40,840 bases of DNA, from the NCBI GenBank assembly GCA_023251625.1, contig JAHEYK010000008.1, positions 6,237-47,076 of the forward strand, in the 5' to 3' direction. The stretch's first letter is position 1. The number at the start of each line of letters is the position of its first letter. A program made the position numbers and the translations under genes. Shown piece by piece: positions 16,184 through 24,794 of the stretch. Below the pieces are notes generated by a model. It was not told where the DNA came from. It was given only the letters and a program-made list of their open reading frames with translations, and made no database searches. Source of the DNA: Bacteroidota bacterium (GTDB taxonomy: Bacteria > Bacteroidota > Bacteroidia > Palsa-948).

Positions 16184-18238
16184 CTACACCTTTATTCCTG
16201 CAACTAGTATATCGTCCAACTGAGGGCGTTTCCCTTTCCACTCTTCAAAAGCCTTTTGAACAGCATATTCCTGTTCTTGTGCGCCTAAAGGAGAGACGGC
16301 AAGAAAAAGTTTTTCCAGTTTCCGTACTAAGAATTTCTTTCCCACTTCCCCTCCTACCTGATCAGCAAATCCGTCCGTAGTGAAAAAAAGACTTGTATCC
16401 CTTTGCAGAACAAGCTCATGTTGTGTGAATGAAACGCTTTTTTGGCCAAACATACTTCCAATGGAATGGATATCCCCTTTGATCTCCCGCATCGAATTTT
16501 CATGTGCTACATACAGGGAATGATTGGCGCCTGCAAACGTTATTTTATTTTTTCCCTTCTCAAAAAGACAGACCGAAACATCCATTCCGTCATCCTGCGA
16601 ACGCGACTCCTGATGCAGGGCTTTTACGATCCCCTCGTTGAGCTGGTTCAATATATCGGCCGGTTGAAAAACATGCTGTTCATTCACGATCTCATTCAAT
16701 AATGTATTCCCGATCATGCTCATGAAAGCCCCCGGTACTCCATGCCCGGTGCAGTCAGCAATGACCAGAATAGCTTTTCCGTTGTCTTTACCCCCCTCTC
16801 CTTTGGGAGAAAGGTTGGGGGCTAGGTTGGAATACCAGTAAAAATCACCGCTTACAATATCGCGCGGCCGGAAGAAAATGAAATAATCTGAAAAATATTT
16901 TGAAAGGTCTTCTTTTGAAGGAAGAATGGAATCCTGTATTCGTTTTGCGTAATTGATGCTGTCTGTAATATGCTTGTTTTTTATGTCAACGGTCCTTTTC
17001 TGTTCTTCGATGACCAGCTTTTGCTCGCGAGTTACCTTCAGCCTGTTGAATATAAGGAAGGCGAATGCGATGACAAAAAGCAACCCTATCACCACAGCTC
17101 CTATGATGATACGCTGTATCCGTACCTGGGATTTCTGTATCTCTCCGTCTTTGGTAAGTAGCTTGATCTCGCCTTCTTTCTTTTCTGTGTCGTATTTCGT
17201 TTGCATTTCCTGCTGGCTTTTTTCACTCTCTTCGTTCTTCAAGCTGTCTTGTATGTCAGAGTAGAGCTTATGATATTCGTAAGCTTCACGGTAATTCCCT
17301 ATGGCCGAATCACATTTTGACAGGGAGAGATATGAATATATAATATATGTTTTAGATCCGATATCTTTTGCTGCTGCCAGCGATAGGAGCTGCATCTTTT
17401 TTGCATCCTCATACTTCTTTTGCAGCAGGTAAATATCCCCCAGGTTGTTGTAGGCAACAGATAAGCCCCTTTTGTCGTGGTTTTTATTCATGATATCTAT
17501 CGCTTTCATGAAATATTCCCCCGCCTTTTGATAATCTTTTTTGAAATTATAATAGATGCCAATATTCACATAGGATTCCGCTACATGCGTTACATCCTTT
17601 ATCTCTTCACGCAGCTTTAGGGAGCTTATCAGATATGAGAAACAACTGTCAAACTCGTTTTTGTCCTGGTAAATAAGTCCTATGTTATTGTAAGTCATCG
17701 ACAGCATCAGTTTATTGCCGATCTCTTCCGAGATCTTCAGGGATTTTTTATACCATGGTAATGCTTTGTCAAATTCCCCCTTTTGCAGGTATACATTGCC
17801 AATGTTGTTTAATGAGGCCGCGATGCCCTGTTTATCTTCCAGCTTTTCCCTGATCGACAATGCTTTGAGGTGGTGCTCGATCGACTTGTCAAAATCACCT
17901 TTATAAATGCTGGCGATCCCGATCCAATTGTACGCCATGGCCAGCATTTTTTGGATAGCGGCATTTTGTGTGACTGAAGCTGACCCATGACTATTGGATT
18001 CTGTAATGCTATTAATTACCATTTTACCTATATAGATCGCAGTATCATATTGTCCTATTAGCAGGTATTGTCGTGCCAATGCGGTCCGTGCACGGTATAT
18101 TGAAGTGTCGTTCTTGCCGGTTCTAATGACTACATTCAGCGAATCGATAGTACTGTTTTGCGAAAATGAAATGTCCAGTAAGAATTGGCCCATGAACAGA
18201 AAAAGAGCCCTTAGCAAGGTTTGATTGAAAACATTCAT
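16184..18238 (-). CDS. TPR sensor / SpoIIE-type PP2C phosphatase (array member 4)
   Basis: 684 aa. Signal peptide 1-26 (SFS|Q); about six TPR units with 40-residue spacing (about 100-330), predicted periplasmic; one membrane helix 377-398; a coiled linker (VIEEQKRTVDIKNKH) and the shared ITDSINYAKRIQDSILPS motif; then the PP2C domain 455-684. Metal-binding acids are D465 (GDFYW), D495 (ADCTGHGVPGAF), D622 (TTDGFADQ) and D675/D676. It would dephosphorylate Ser/Thr phosphoproteins in the cytosol. Residues 470-483 (SNLAPNLSPKGEGG) form an extra loop absent from the three neighbours and encoded by an interspersed repeat. It is last in the operon and convergent with the SiaC-like gene. Substrate identity is inferred only. 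Confidence 0.9.
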   Translation of the reverse strand: MNVFNQTLLRALFLFMGQFLLDISFSQNSTIDSLNVVIRTGKNDTSIYRARTALARQYLLIGQYDTAIYIGKMVINSITESNSHGSASVTQNAAIQKMLAMAYNWIGIASIYKGDFDKSIEHHLKALSIREKLEDKQGIAASLNNIGNVYLQKGEFDKALPWYKKSLKISEEIGNKLMLSMTYNNIGLIYQDKNEFDSCFSYLISSLKLREEIKDVTHVAESYVNIGIYYNFKKDYQKAGEYFMKAIDIMNKNHDKRGLSVAYNNLGDIYLLQKKYEDAKKMQLLSLAAAKDIGSKTYIIYSYLSLSKCDSAIGNYREAYEYHKLYSDIQDSLKNEESEKSQQEMQTKYDTEKKEGEIKLLTKDGEIQKSQVRIQRIIIGAVVIGLLFVIAFAFLIFNRLKVTREQKLVIEEQKRTVDIKNKHITDSINYAKRIQDSILPSKEDLSKYFSDYFIFFRPRDIVSGDFYWYSNLAPNLSPKGEGGKDNGKAILVIADCTGHGVPGAFMSMIGNTLLNEIVNEQHVFQPADILNQLNEGIVKALHQESRSQDDGMDVSVCLFEKGKNKITFAGANHSLYVAHENSMREIKGDIHSIGSMFGQKSVSFTQHELVLQRDTSLFFTTDGFADQVGGEVGKKFLVRKLEKLFLAVSPLGAQEQEYAVQKAFEEWKGKRPQLDDILVAGIKV
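16791..16830. repeat. interspersed repeat inserted in a phosphatase gene
   Basis: On the minus strand it reads CCAACCTAGCCCCCAACCTT followed by TCTCCCAAAGGAGA and a G-run. TCTCC (16797-16801) and GGAGA (16806-16810) form a small hairpin. It resembles a low-complexity element I recall from Bacteroidota intergenic regions. It encodes an extra loop between the strands carrying D465 and D495. Confidence 0.65.
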
Positions 18239-18248
18239 TTGTTGTGGA

Positions 18249-20351
18249 TCATATTTTTATACCAATTAGGAGTACATCATCTACCTGTTGTTTTTTGCCT
18301 TTCCAGTCTTCAAATGTCTTTCTCAGTATCTGGCCCTGCTCGGTTGCGGTATGCGAGGATACAGATGATAAAAGTTCTTGAAAACGTTTGGTCATGAATT
18401 TTTTTCCTTTATCCCCTCCCGGCTGGTCCGCATAACCATCTGATGACAGAAAGAGGGTGGTGTTCTTCTGTAATGTGATCTCCTTTTGTGTGAAGGAATC
18501 TTTCTTTTTCCCAAACACGCTGCCGATGGAGAAGTAATCGCCTTCGAGTATGGAGAGTATTCCTTCATGAGCCACAAAGAGCGAGTGATTAGCCCCGGCA
18601 AAAGATAACTTGTTTGTATGGTGGTCGAACAGGCATAATGTTATATCCATTCCATCATCTTGTGATCGGGACTCCTGGTGAAGCGCATGAACGATCCCTT
18701 CATGGAGATGATTCAGGATCTCGGCCGGCTGTACTATTTTCTGCTCATTTACAATTTCGTTGAGCAACGTGTTGCCTATCATGCTCATGAATGCGCCAGG
18801 TACACCATGGCCGGTACAATCTGCAACGGCAAGCACAGTTTTGTTATTTTGTCTCGACAGCCAATAAAAATCCCCGCTTACGATCTCACGGGGTTGAAAG
18901 AGCACAAAATTTTCAGGGAAACATTTTTTCATGTCTTCGACTGAAGGAAGAATAGCATCTTGAATGCGTTTAGCATAGTTTATACTGTCAGTGATGTGTT
19001 TGTTTTTTTGTTCAACAATGAGTTTTTGATCTTCGATCACCAGTTTTTGTTTACGCGTTATCCTCCAGGACCGGAAGATGATCAATGCGATAGCAGCAAT
19101 GGCGGCTGCCACAGCACCCACAAGCCATAGGAACAATTGCTGCCTTCGTTTTTCTTCTTTGGCTATGGCGTCACGTTTTTCCTGTTCTAATTTTTCGGCA
19201 GCTTGTTTCTTGTCAAATTCATAGTTCATCTGTGCCTGCACGGTCTTTTTAGTATTGCCTTCATTGAAAAGACTGTCACGCGCAAGAACCGATTGCCTGT
19301 AATGTTCCATGGATTTTTTCCATTCATTTTCTATTTTGTAAAGGTCACTTAGCCCTTGATGCCATTGTTGTTGCCCTGCCAGGTCATGTATATCTATAGA
19401 GAGAGAAAGAGCTTTTTGTAAATACTCTTCTGCGATCGTAAGATCATGGTGTTTCAAATAAAGGGCTCCGATATTACCCAATGCCAGGGCAGTACCTGTT
19501 TTATCTCCCATTTCCTGCATGATCTTCAGTTCTTTTGAATGATGATCCAGGGCTTTTGGAAAATCACCTTGTGAGTCATACACGGTTCCTATGTTCCCGA
19601 GCAGCGTTGCAATGGCCTGTTTGTATCCTGATTCCTCCGCCATTTTCAAGGCCTTGAAGTCGTATTCAAGAGCTTGGGAATAATTTTTTTGATCGCTGTA
19701 CACGATCCCAATGTTAGTGATGTTCCGTGCAATGCCTATCTTATCACCCATTTCTTCGGCCATGTGCAGTGCCTTGAAGTTATATTTCAAAGAGTTTTCA
19801 AAATCCTTTTGATTATAATAGGTAATACCAATATTCCCACATGTGTTTGCGATCAATAATTTGAAATTTAATTCCTCTCCTATTTTCAACCCCTTTAAAT
19901 GATATTCTAAGGCTTTGGGATAATCTCCAAGCAACTGGTAAACAATTCCAATATTGGCGAATGCTTTTCCAATTCCGGTTTTATATCCTATCTCTTCATA
20001 TAATTTCTGGGCTTTAAAATAGTTTTCAAGTGCTTTCAGATGATCTCCTTGCAGGTCTACTACATTTCCGGTCCTTAAATAAGCCTCGGCAATGCCCTTT
20101 TTGTAATCGACCTTATTTGCAAGCGACCATGCATGGTTCGCATGTTCTTTAGCCTTGTCGTATTCTCCCATGTTCTTGAATTGCAGGCAAAGCAGGATAT
20201 GGGTGTTCACCTGATCGGTATCGGAAGAGAAGGTCTCAGTTTGTTTGCTAAGGAATTCTACCCTGTGCAGCAAAGAGTCGATCATCGGATTTTGCCCGAA
20301 AAGCCGAAGTGAAAGAATAAAACACGAAAAGAAGGTAGCAGCCCTTTTCAT
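18249..20351 (-). CDS. TPR sensor / SpoIIE-type PP2C phosphatase (array member 3)
   Basis: 700 aa. Signal peptide 1-20 (LFG|Q), then seven to eight regular 40-residue TPR units (about 50-355) with repeated core GNIGIVYxxxGDYxKALEY, a charged helix, a membrane helix 405-427, a coiled linker, and the PP2C domain 484-700. Key acids are D494, D511, D638 (SSDGYADQ) and D691/D692. Sensor repeats outside and phosphatase inside suggest that a periplasmic protein or peptide event controls a cytosolic phosphatase. It lies 10 nt upstream of member 4 and 27 nt downstream of member 2 in the same transcript. Its TPR array is the most regular of the set. Confidence 0.92.
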   Translation of the reverse strand: MKRAATFFSCFILSLRLFGQNPMIDSLLHRVEFLSKQTETFSSDTDQVNTHILLCLQFKNMGEYDKAKEHANHAWSLANKVDYKKGIAEAYLRTGNVVDLQGDHLKALENYFKAQKLYEEIGYKTGIGKAFANIGIVYQLLGDYPKALEYHLKGLKIGEELNFKLLIANTCGNIGITYYNQKDFENSLKYNFKALHMAEEMGDKIGIARNITNIGIVYSDQKNYSQALEYDFKALKMAEESGYKQAIATLLGNIGTVYDSQGDFPKALDHHSKELKIMQEMGDKTGTALALGNIGALYLKHHDLTIAEEYLQKALSLSIDIHDLAGQQQWHQGLSDLYKIENEWKKSMEHYRQSVLARDSLFNEGNTKKTVQAQMNYEFDKKQAAEKLEQEKRDAIAKEEKRRQQLFLWLVGAVAAAIAAIALIIFRSWRITRKQKLVIEDQKLIVEQKNKHITDSINYAKRIQDAILPSVEDMKKCFPENFVLFQPREIVSGDFYWLSRQNNKTVLAVADCTGHGVPGAFMSMIGNTLLNEIVNEQKIVQPAEILNHLHEGIVHALHQESRSQDDGMDITLCLFDHHTNKLSFAGANHSLFVAHEGILSILEGDYFSIGSVFGKKKDSFTQKEITLQKNTTLFLSSDGYADQPGGDKGKKFMTKRFQELLSSVSSHTATEQGQILRKTFEDWKGKKQQVDDVLLIGIKI

Positions 20352-20378
20352 CTAACAAACTTAAGAAATTACTGCCAA

Positions 20379-22577
20379 TTATACTTTTATTCCCAGGACC
20401 AACACATCATCGACCTGCTGCCTGGTATTTTTCCAGCTTTCAAATGTCTTTTTCAATACATCTTCCTGCTCGTTGATGGGGTACCCCGATATACTAAGCA
20501 AAAGCTCTTCAAATTTTTTGGTCATGAATTTTTTCCCTTTTTCACCGCCCGGCTGATCGGGATATCCGTCCGATGATAGGAATATAGATGTATTTTTTTG
20601 CAACCTGATCTCCTTCTGGGTAAATAAAGTTTGCTTTTTACCGAACATGCTGCCAATAGAAAAATAATCCCCTTCAATTTTTGAAAGAGATCTTTCATTT
20701 ATGATATAAAGAGAGTGATTAGCGCCGGCAAAATAAAGAATATTTGTTGTGTGATCGAACAGGCACAGCGTGATATCCATTCCATCATCTTGTGAACGTG
20801 ATTCCTGGTGAAGCGCGTGAACAATGCCCTCATTCAAATGATTTAGTATCTCAGCCGGCTGAATTATTTTTTGCTCATTAACGACCTCGTTCAATAATGT
20901 ATTGCCGATCATACTCATGAACGCTCCGGGTACCCCATGTCCGGTGCAATCGGCAAGGGCCAGGATCGTCTTGTTACCTTGTTTTGACATCCAGTAAAAA
21001 TCTCCGCTTACGATATCTTTTGGCTGAAAAAATACAAAGTGATCCGGAAAACATTTTGTTAATTCTTCCTCCGATGGCAAAATGGAATCCTGGATACGTT
21101 TTGCATAGTTGATGCTATCGGTGATGTGCTTGTTCTTCTGATCAACGATCTTTTTTTGTTCTTCAATGAGCATTTTTTGTTTGCGTGTGGCCCTTAACCG
21201 GTTGAAAATAAAAACAGCAAAGAGTGCTACCATGAGCAATCCGACCCCGATGGCATATGAAATTATCTGCTGTCGTTTTTTGCCTTCTTCGGCAACGGCC
21301 AGTTCTTTTTGATGTTCAACCGTTTTAAGAGCCTCCTGTTTTTCGTAGTCATATTTCATTTGCTGCTTGAACGTAGACTTATGGGTCTCTTCGCTGAAAA
21401 TGCTGTCACGCATTTGTACAAATAATTCATGCATGGCAAGTGCATCCTGCCATTTTTTTTCTTTACTGTAGATCTTATATAAAACCTCTGAGGCGCTTTG
21501 TATAGTAGATGGAAATTTAATTTCCTGCCCTATTTTCAAGGCGCGTTTTCCTGTCTCTTCCGCCAGTGCCATCTTGTTTTCATGAAAATATACCCGGCTC
21601 ATCCCCTGTAATGTATTAGAAAGGCCTTCCCAGTCCTTTATTTCTTCGAAAACGTCCCGGGCCTTTGTGAGATTTTGCATGGCCAGGGAATAGGATGTAT
21701 CCTCCATGGCGGGAATATCATTTGCTCTTCTCAGGTAAGTGATCCCTACATTTAGTAACGTGGTTGCATACCCATGCTTATCGCCCAGTTTGCTCCAGTG
21801 GAAGAAGCTTTTTTGAAAATATTCGAGAGCGAGCGGATAATTTTTTTCGTTTCGGTAGGTAACGGCAATATTGGTGAAGGAATAGGCAAGTCCAAGATCA
21901 TATTTCAATTTTTCCAGTATGGCAACTCCTTTTTTGAGGTAGAGCAGTGCCTTTACAGTATCATCCTGATCAATGAACATCCTGCCTATGTTGTTAAGGG
22001 CATTGGCAGTCATTACTTTGTCACCCATCTCCTCATCCAGTTTTAAACTCTGGAACTCGTAATCAAGTGCTTTTTGAATGTTCCCTTCCTGGTTAAAAAC
22101 AACCGACATATTGTTGAGCGTGCCGGATATGCCTAACTTGTTCCCTGTTTCGCGCAACACTTTCAGGCTTTTTTCATAGCAATCGAGTGCCTTATTTTTA
22201 TCTCCATGGAGCGTATAATACAGGCCGATATTCTGAAGAGAGTTTCCAAAATAATTTTTTACTAGGTCAAGGTCTGAGTGCGAAAAGGAAGCGGAATCAG
22301 ACAGCATGGAGCGTGTCTTATCGTATACCAAGAGAGAATACTGGTGCCATGTTTTCGAATCTCCCAGGCTTGATGAAAGCACATCCAAAACGCGGAGTTT
22401 AGCAGTATCGGTTTTGGCGTTATGATACAACGGAAGGAGGGAATCAAGCACCGCTTTGTCGTTCGGAGCCATCGCTTCATAGTCTATCGAGTCTATAAGA
22501 AAATATTCTTTTCCTTTTTGGCCAAAAGAAAAAATCGGACCCAGCAAACAAATCAGTATAACAAGATATATTCTCAT
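20379..22577 (-). CDS. TPR sensor / SpoIIE-type PP2C phosphatase (array member 2)
   Basis: 732 aa. Signal peptide 1-19 (SFG|Q), then a segment GKEYFLIDSIDYEAM with LDSLLPLYHNAK that is nearly the same in member 1, TPR units to about 390, a membrane helix at about 438-458, the coiled linker with ITDSINYAKRIQDSILPS, and the PP2C domain to 732. Acids D526, D543, D670 (SSDGYPDQ) and D723/D724 are present. The ATG follows directly after the stop of member 1 without any gap. With member 1 it forms the most recent-looking duplicate pair. Confidence 0.92.
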   Translation of the reverse strand: MRIYLVILICLLGPIFSFGQKGKEYFLIDSIDYEAMAPNDKAVLDSLLPLYHNAKTDTAKLRVLDVLSSSLGDSKTWHQYSLLVYDKTRSMLSDSASFSHSDLDLVKNYFGNSLQNIGLYYTLHGDKNKALDCYEKSLKVLRETGNKLGISGTLNNMSVVFNQEGNIQKALDYEFQSLKLDEEMGDKVMTANALNNIGRMFIDQDDTVKALLYLKKGVAILEKLKYDLGLAYSFTNIAVTYRNEKNYPLALEYFQKSFFHWSKLGDKHGYATTLLNVGITYLRRANDIPAMEDTSYSLAMQNLTKARDVFEEIKDWEGLSNTLQGMSRVYFHENKMALAEETGKRALKIGQEIKFPSTIQSASEVLYKIYSKEKKWQDALAMHELFVQMRDSIFSEETHKSTFKQQMKYDYEKQEALKTVEHQKELAVAEEGKKRQQIISYAIGVGLLMVALFAVFIFNRLRATRKQKMLIEEQKKIVDQKNKHITDSINYAKRIQDSILPSEEELTKCFPDHFVFFQPKDIVSGDFYWMSKQGNKTILALADCTGHGVPGAFMSMIGNTLLNEVVNEQKIIQPAEILNHLNEGIVHALHQESRSQDDGMDITLCLFDHTTNILYFAGANHSLYIINERSLSKIEGDYFSIGSMFGKKQTLFTQKEIRLQKNTSIFLSSDGYPDQPGGEKGKKFMTKKFEELLLSISGYPINEQEDVLKKTFESWKNTRQQVDDVLVLGIKV

Positions 22578-24785
22578 TTATAGTTTTATTCCGGCAACCA
22601 GCACATCGTCTGTTTGTCCGTAGGCTCCGGCCCATGAATTGAGTTTTGTGTGTATTATCCGTTGTTGTTCTTCAGCACCCACTCCTGCTATGGACGCAAA
22701 CAGTTCTTCCAGGCGTTTTGTGCCAAATAGCTTTCCCGCTTCGCCCCCGCGCTGCCCGGCAAACCCATCTGAGCTCAGATAAACATACGTAGCTCCTTCC
22801 ATGTTGATCTCATGCTGTGAAAACGAAACATTTTTTCCCCCAAACACTCCTCCTATGGAGAACACATCCCCACTGATCATGCGCAATGCCCCTTCCTCGG
22901 CTATATACAATGAATGGTTTGCTCCGGCAAAAGTGACCTTATTTTCCTCGAACAGACAGATAGAAATATCCATTCCGTCATCTTGTGAGCGCGATTCGTG
23001 GTGAAGAGCGTGTACAATACCTTCGTTCAGGTGATTCAGGATCTCGGACGGCTGAAATATTTTTTGCTCATTTACAATTTCGTTCAACAAAGTATTCCCG
23101 ATCATGCTCATGAATGCGCCAGGCACTCCGTGCCCGGTACAATCGGCCACCGCAAGGATAGTTTTGTCATTGTGCCGGGATAACCAGTAAAAATCTCCAC
23201 TCACGATGTCTTTAGGCTGAAAGAAGACGAAGTAATCGGAAAAACATTTTGACAATTCCTCTTTCGATGGAAGAATTGCATCCTGTATTCGTTTCGCGTA
23301 GTTGATGCTGTCGGTGATGTGCTTATTTTTTTGTTCAACGGTCTTTTTTTGCTCTTCGATGATGAGTTTTTGCTTGCGCGTTATTTGCAGGCGGTTGAAA
23401 ATGAAGATTGCGAACAGGGTCATCATGAGCAGGCCAAGCCCCACACCATATGAAATGATACGCTGCCTCTTTTTTCCTTCTTCGGCCACAGCCAGTTCTT
23501 TCTGATGTTCCCCATTTTTTATAGCCTCTTGCTTTTCATATTCATACGCTAATTGCTTTTTTATAGTTGATTTTTTGGTATCTATATTGAAAATGCTGTC
23601 TCTCATGTGTATGGTCAGTTCGTGCATATGAAGCGCCTCTTCCCAGTTTTCCTGTTGTTTATATACAGAATACAGCAGGCGGGATGCGCTTCGAATATTT
23701 ACAGGGTGTCCGATCTCCTTGCTGATCTTTAACGAACGCAGGCCGTATTTCAAAGCCTCCAGGTCATTGTTTTCAAATAAAAAATGATTGCCTATCATGG
23801 TAAGCACTATGGTCATGCTCCGTTTGTCTCCAAGGTCTTCACTTATTTTCAGGCTTTTGAGCATAAATTCCAGAGCCTTTGGAAAAAGTGTATCCGGAAT
23901 CGGTTTGCCTTCACGTTTTAATTTTTCCCCCTCCTGCTGATAAATTCTGCCAAGATATTGCATGCAAAATGAAAGCCCCTGCCTTTCTCCAAGTTCTTCC
24001 CACAGTTTTACGCTACGCCTGAAGTAAATAAGGGCCTTCTCATCTTCATGATGGAGGCTAAGGAAATTTGCCAGCTGGCTCAGGGAAATACCCAGCCCGT
24101 GCTTATCACCTCCGCCTTCGCGGAGTTTCAGGGATCTTAACTGGTATTCAATTGCTTTTGCAGTATCTCCCTGTTCAAGATAAGTAGAAGCCAGATTACC
24201 GAGGGTGTAGGCCAACCCTAAACCATCCTTGATATCCTCCTGGATTTTTACACTTGTCATATAATATTCAATGGCTTTGCTGATATTACCTTGCTGGTAA
24301 TGCGAGATACCAATGTTATTCAGGGTATTTGCGAGCCCCTTTTTATCCCCGATCTCTTCCTGGATCTTCCGGCAACTGTTATAATATACAAGGGAAACCG
24401 GGATATTGGCATTGAAGTTCTGTTCATAGTATCCTTTATCCTGAAGCGACATCGCGTATGATTTTTTTACCGATAGGATCTCCTCCCGAGACAAAGACCG
24501 TGAATTTTTAAGAAGCTGTTCTGCTTTTTTATTCAGCAGGTCATTGTACCGGGGCCAAAGTGTTTCGTCACTGAGGCCCTCGGCAAACGAAACGAGTATC
24601 TTCAGTTTTGTTGTATCATTTTTAGCAGCATGATAAACAGGTAGCAAAGAATCCAGCAGGGCTCTATCGCCAGCAGGAAGGGAATCATAATTTACAGAAT
24701 CAACCAGGAAGTACTCTTTTCCTCTCTGGGAAAGGGATGAGATTGAGATCAGCAACGCGAGGAGCGAAACAAAAGCATACTTCAT
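22578..24785 (-). CDS. TPR sensor / SpoIIE-type PP2C phosphatase (array member 1)
   Basis: 735 aa. Signal peptide 1-19 (SLS|Q), the N-terminal GKEYFLVDSVNYDSL segment shared with member 2, TPR units to about 390, a membrane helix at about 443-463, the coiled linker, and the PP2C domain. Metal acids D531, D548, D673 and D726/D727 are in place. One difference: the usual DGxxDQ reads DGFAGQ, so Asp is replaced by Gly677, and the C-terminal lobe (SWAGAYGQTDDVLVAG) is less charged than in its neighbours. It is the first phosphatase of the operon, 9 nt after the acyl-CoA dehydrogenase. Confidence 0.92.
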   Translation of the reverse strand: MKYAFVSLLALLISISSLSQRGKEYFLVDSVNYDSLPAGDRALLDSLLPVYHAAKNDTTKLKILVSFAEGLSDETLWPRYNDLLNKKAEQLLKNSRSLSREEILSVKKSYAMSLQDKGYYEQNFNANIPVSLVYYNSCRKIQEEIGDKKGLANTLNNIGISHYQQGNISKAIEYYMTSVKIQEDIKDGLGLAYTLGNLASTYLEQGDTAKAIEYQLRSLKLREGGGDKHGLGISLSQLANFLSLHHEDEKALIYFRRSVKLWEELGERQGLSFCMQYLGRIYQQEGEKLKREGKPIPDTLFPKALEFMLKSLKISEDLGDKRSMTIVLTMIGNHFLFENNDLEALKYGLRSLKISKEIGHPVNIRSASRLLYSVYKQQENWEEALHMHELTIHMRDSIFNIDTKKSTIKKQLAYEYEKQEAIKNGEHQKELAVAEEGKKRQRIISYGVGLGLLMMTLFAIFIFNRLQITRKQKLIIEEQKKTVEQKNKHITDSINYAKRIQDAILPSKEELSKCFSDYFVFFQPKDIVSGDFYWLSRHNDKTILAVADCTGHGVPGAFMSMIGNTLLNEIVNEQKIFQPSEILNHLNEGIVHALHHESRSQDDGMDISICLFEENKVTFAGANHSLYIAEEGALRMISGDVFSIGGVFGGKNVSFSQHEINMEGATYVYLSSDGFAGQRGGEAGKLFGTKRLEELFASIAGVGAEEQQRIIHTKLNSWAGAYGQTDDVLVAGIKL

Positions 24786-24794
24786 TAAGGGATA

